This document shows positions 63,754 to 64,000 of a stretch of DNA of 64,000 nucleotides, in pieces (the first letter of the stretch is position 1; every line of letters begins with the position of its first letter). Made by a program: the position numbers and the translations under genes. This DNA comes from Apiosordaria backusii (Eukaryota; Ascomycota; Sordariomycetes; Sordariales; Lasiosphaeriaceae), in the NCBI GenBank assembly GCA_030549205.1, contig JAUKTV010000002.1, positions 1,798,001-1,862,000 of the forward strand, given 5' to 3'. The notes below the pieces were generated by a model. It was not told the origin of the DNA, did not search any database, and worked only from the letters and a program-made list of their open reading frames with translations.

Positions 63754-64000
63754 TTACGAATGCCGATACTGTATCCGTCGCGTGCTTATGTAGCGTAGGC
63801 TGGGCATCTGCCTCATCGCCATCTTGGGCTTGGCGCGTTGGCGCCCCGCTTGGAGAGAACCGTCTTCGCTGCTCTCCTTGTTGCTCTCGTTAGGCGTCTC
63901 GAGCTCAGGTAGACGCTTAATCTTTGCCTTTATTGCGGCTGGTGCTAACGAACTTGACGAGATCCTCGAACATGGGGGTCGTGCGAGTTGTCGGCAGCGG
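63754..64000 (-). CDS. partial open frame at the window edge, unknown
   Basis: Reverse frame open from the edge: APAAIKAKIKRLPELETPNE, SNKESSEDGSLQAGRQRAK, ending RIQYRHS at 63754. Charged and low-complexity, like a linker or a retroelement gag segment, but without a diagnostic motif. Too short for the usual ORF cut-off because no ATG is in range. Confidence 0.3.
   Translation of the reverse strand, partial: RCRQLARPPCSRISSSSLAPAAIKAKIKRLPELETPNESNKESSEDGSLQAGRQRAKPKMAMRQMPSLRYISTRRIQYRHS

Overview
This window looks like a repeat-rich, gene-poor accessory segment of a filamentous ascomycete (Pezizomycotina, probably Sordariomycetes). Three things point there. Introns are short (about 50-110 bases), with GTAAGT/GTATGT-like donors, CTAAC/CTGAC-like branch points and CAG/TAG acceptors. 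The gene families are typical: a fungal NLR with ankyrin repeats, a class I terpene cyclase, an Nma111-like PDZ protein, an HNH protein, a casein kinase 1 and an Apple/PAN secreted protein. Several decayed copies differ from their partners mainly by C-to-T/G-to-A changes or carry CAG-to-TAG or CGA-to-TGA-type stops, as expected of repeat-induced point mutation (RIP). The species is inference.

Layout. 0-7.7 kb: a cut-off FAD oxidase, a hypothetical gene, a small secreted crystallin-like protein broken by one base, and weak candidates. 7.7-12.6 kb: non-coding, with hairpin-rich tandem repeats and one arm of an inverted duplication. 12.7-13.4 kb: an intact coiled-coil gene. 14.7-20.5 kb: a kinase C-terminal piece, a LINE reverse-transcriptase scrap, a small basic three-exon gene, an insulysin fragment and a casein kinase 1. 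20.7-27.2 kb: small hypothetical genes, a C2H2 zinc-finger gene and minisatellites. 28-31 kb: an NLR that joins the end of a nucleoside-phosphorylase domain to ankyrin repeats with the NACHT ATPase missing, next to repeat, CK1 and F-box relics. 31.5-37.3 kb: a three-exon terpene cyclase and a large frameshifted orphan. 38-46 kb: a RING fragment, degenerate repeats, tiny spliced genes, transposase debris and a dispersed GGCGGGGT element. 46-51.5 kb: a 79-residue spliced gene, a GNAT acetyltransferase and a truncated HNH gene. 52-55.7 kb: an 871-residue Nma111-like pseudoprotease whose promoter and 5' end also occur inverted at 47.6-48.2 kb. 58-64 kb: a divergent paralog pair with one copy decayed, an Apple/PAN secreted protein that runs into a dispersed repeat, and a partial frame at the edge.

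No operon-like or cluster logic links the genes. The terpene cyclase has no recognisable tailoring enzyme beside it. What unites the window is turnover: at least five dispersed repeat families, several inverted duplications, and gene fragments at repeat borders. Spliced models below were built by eye from splice signals and frame continuity; transcripts would settle them.
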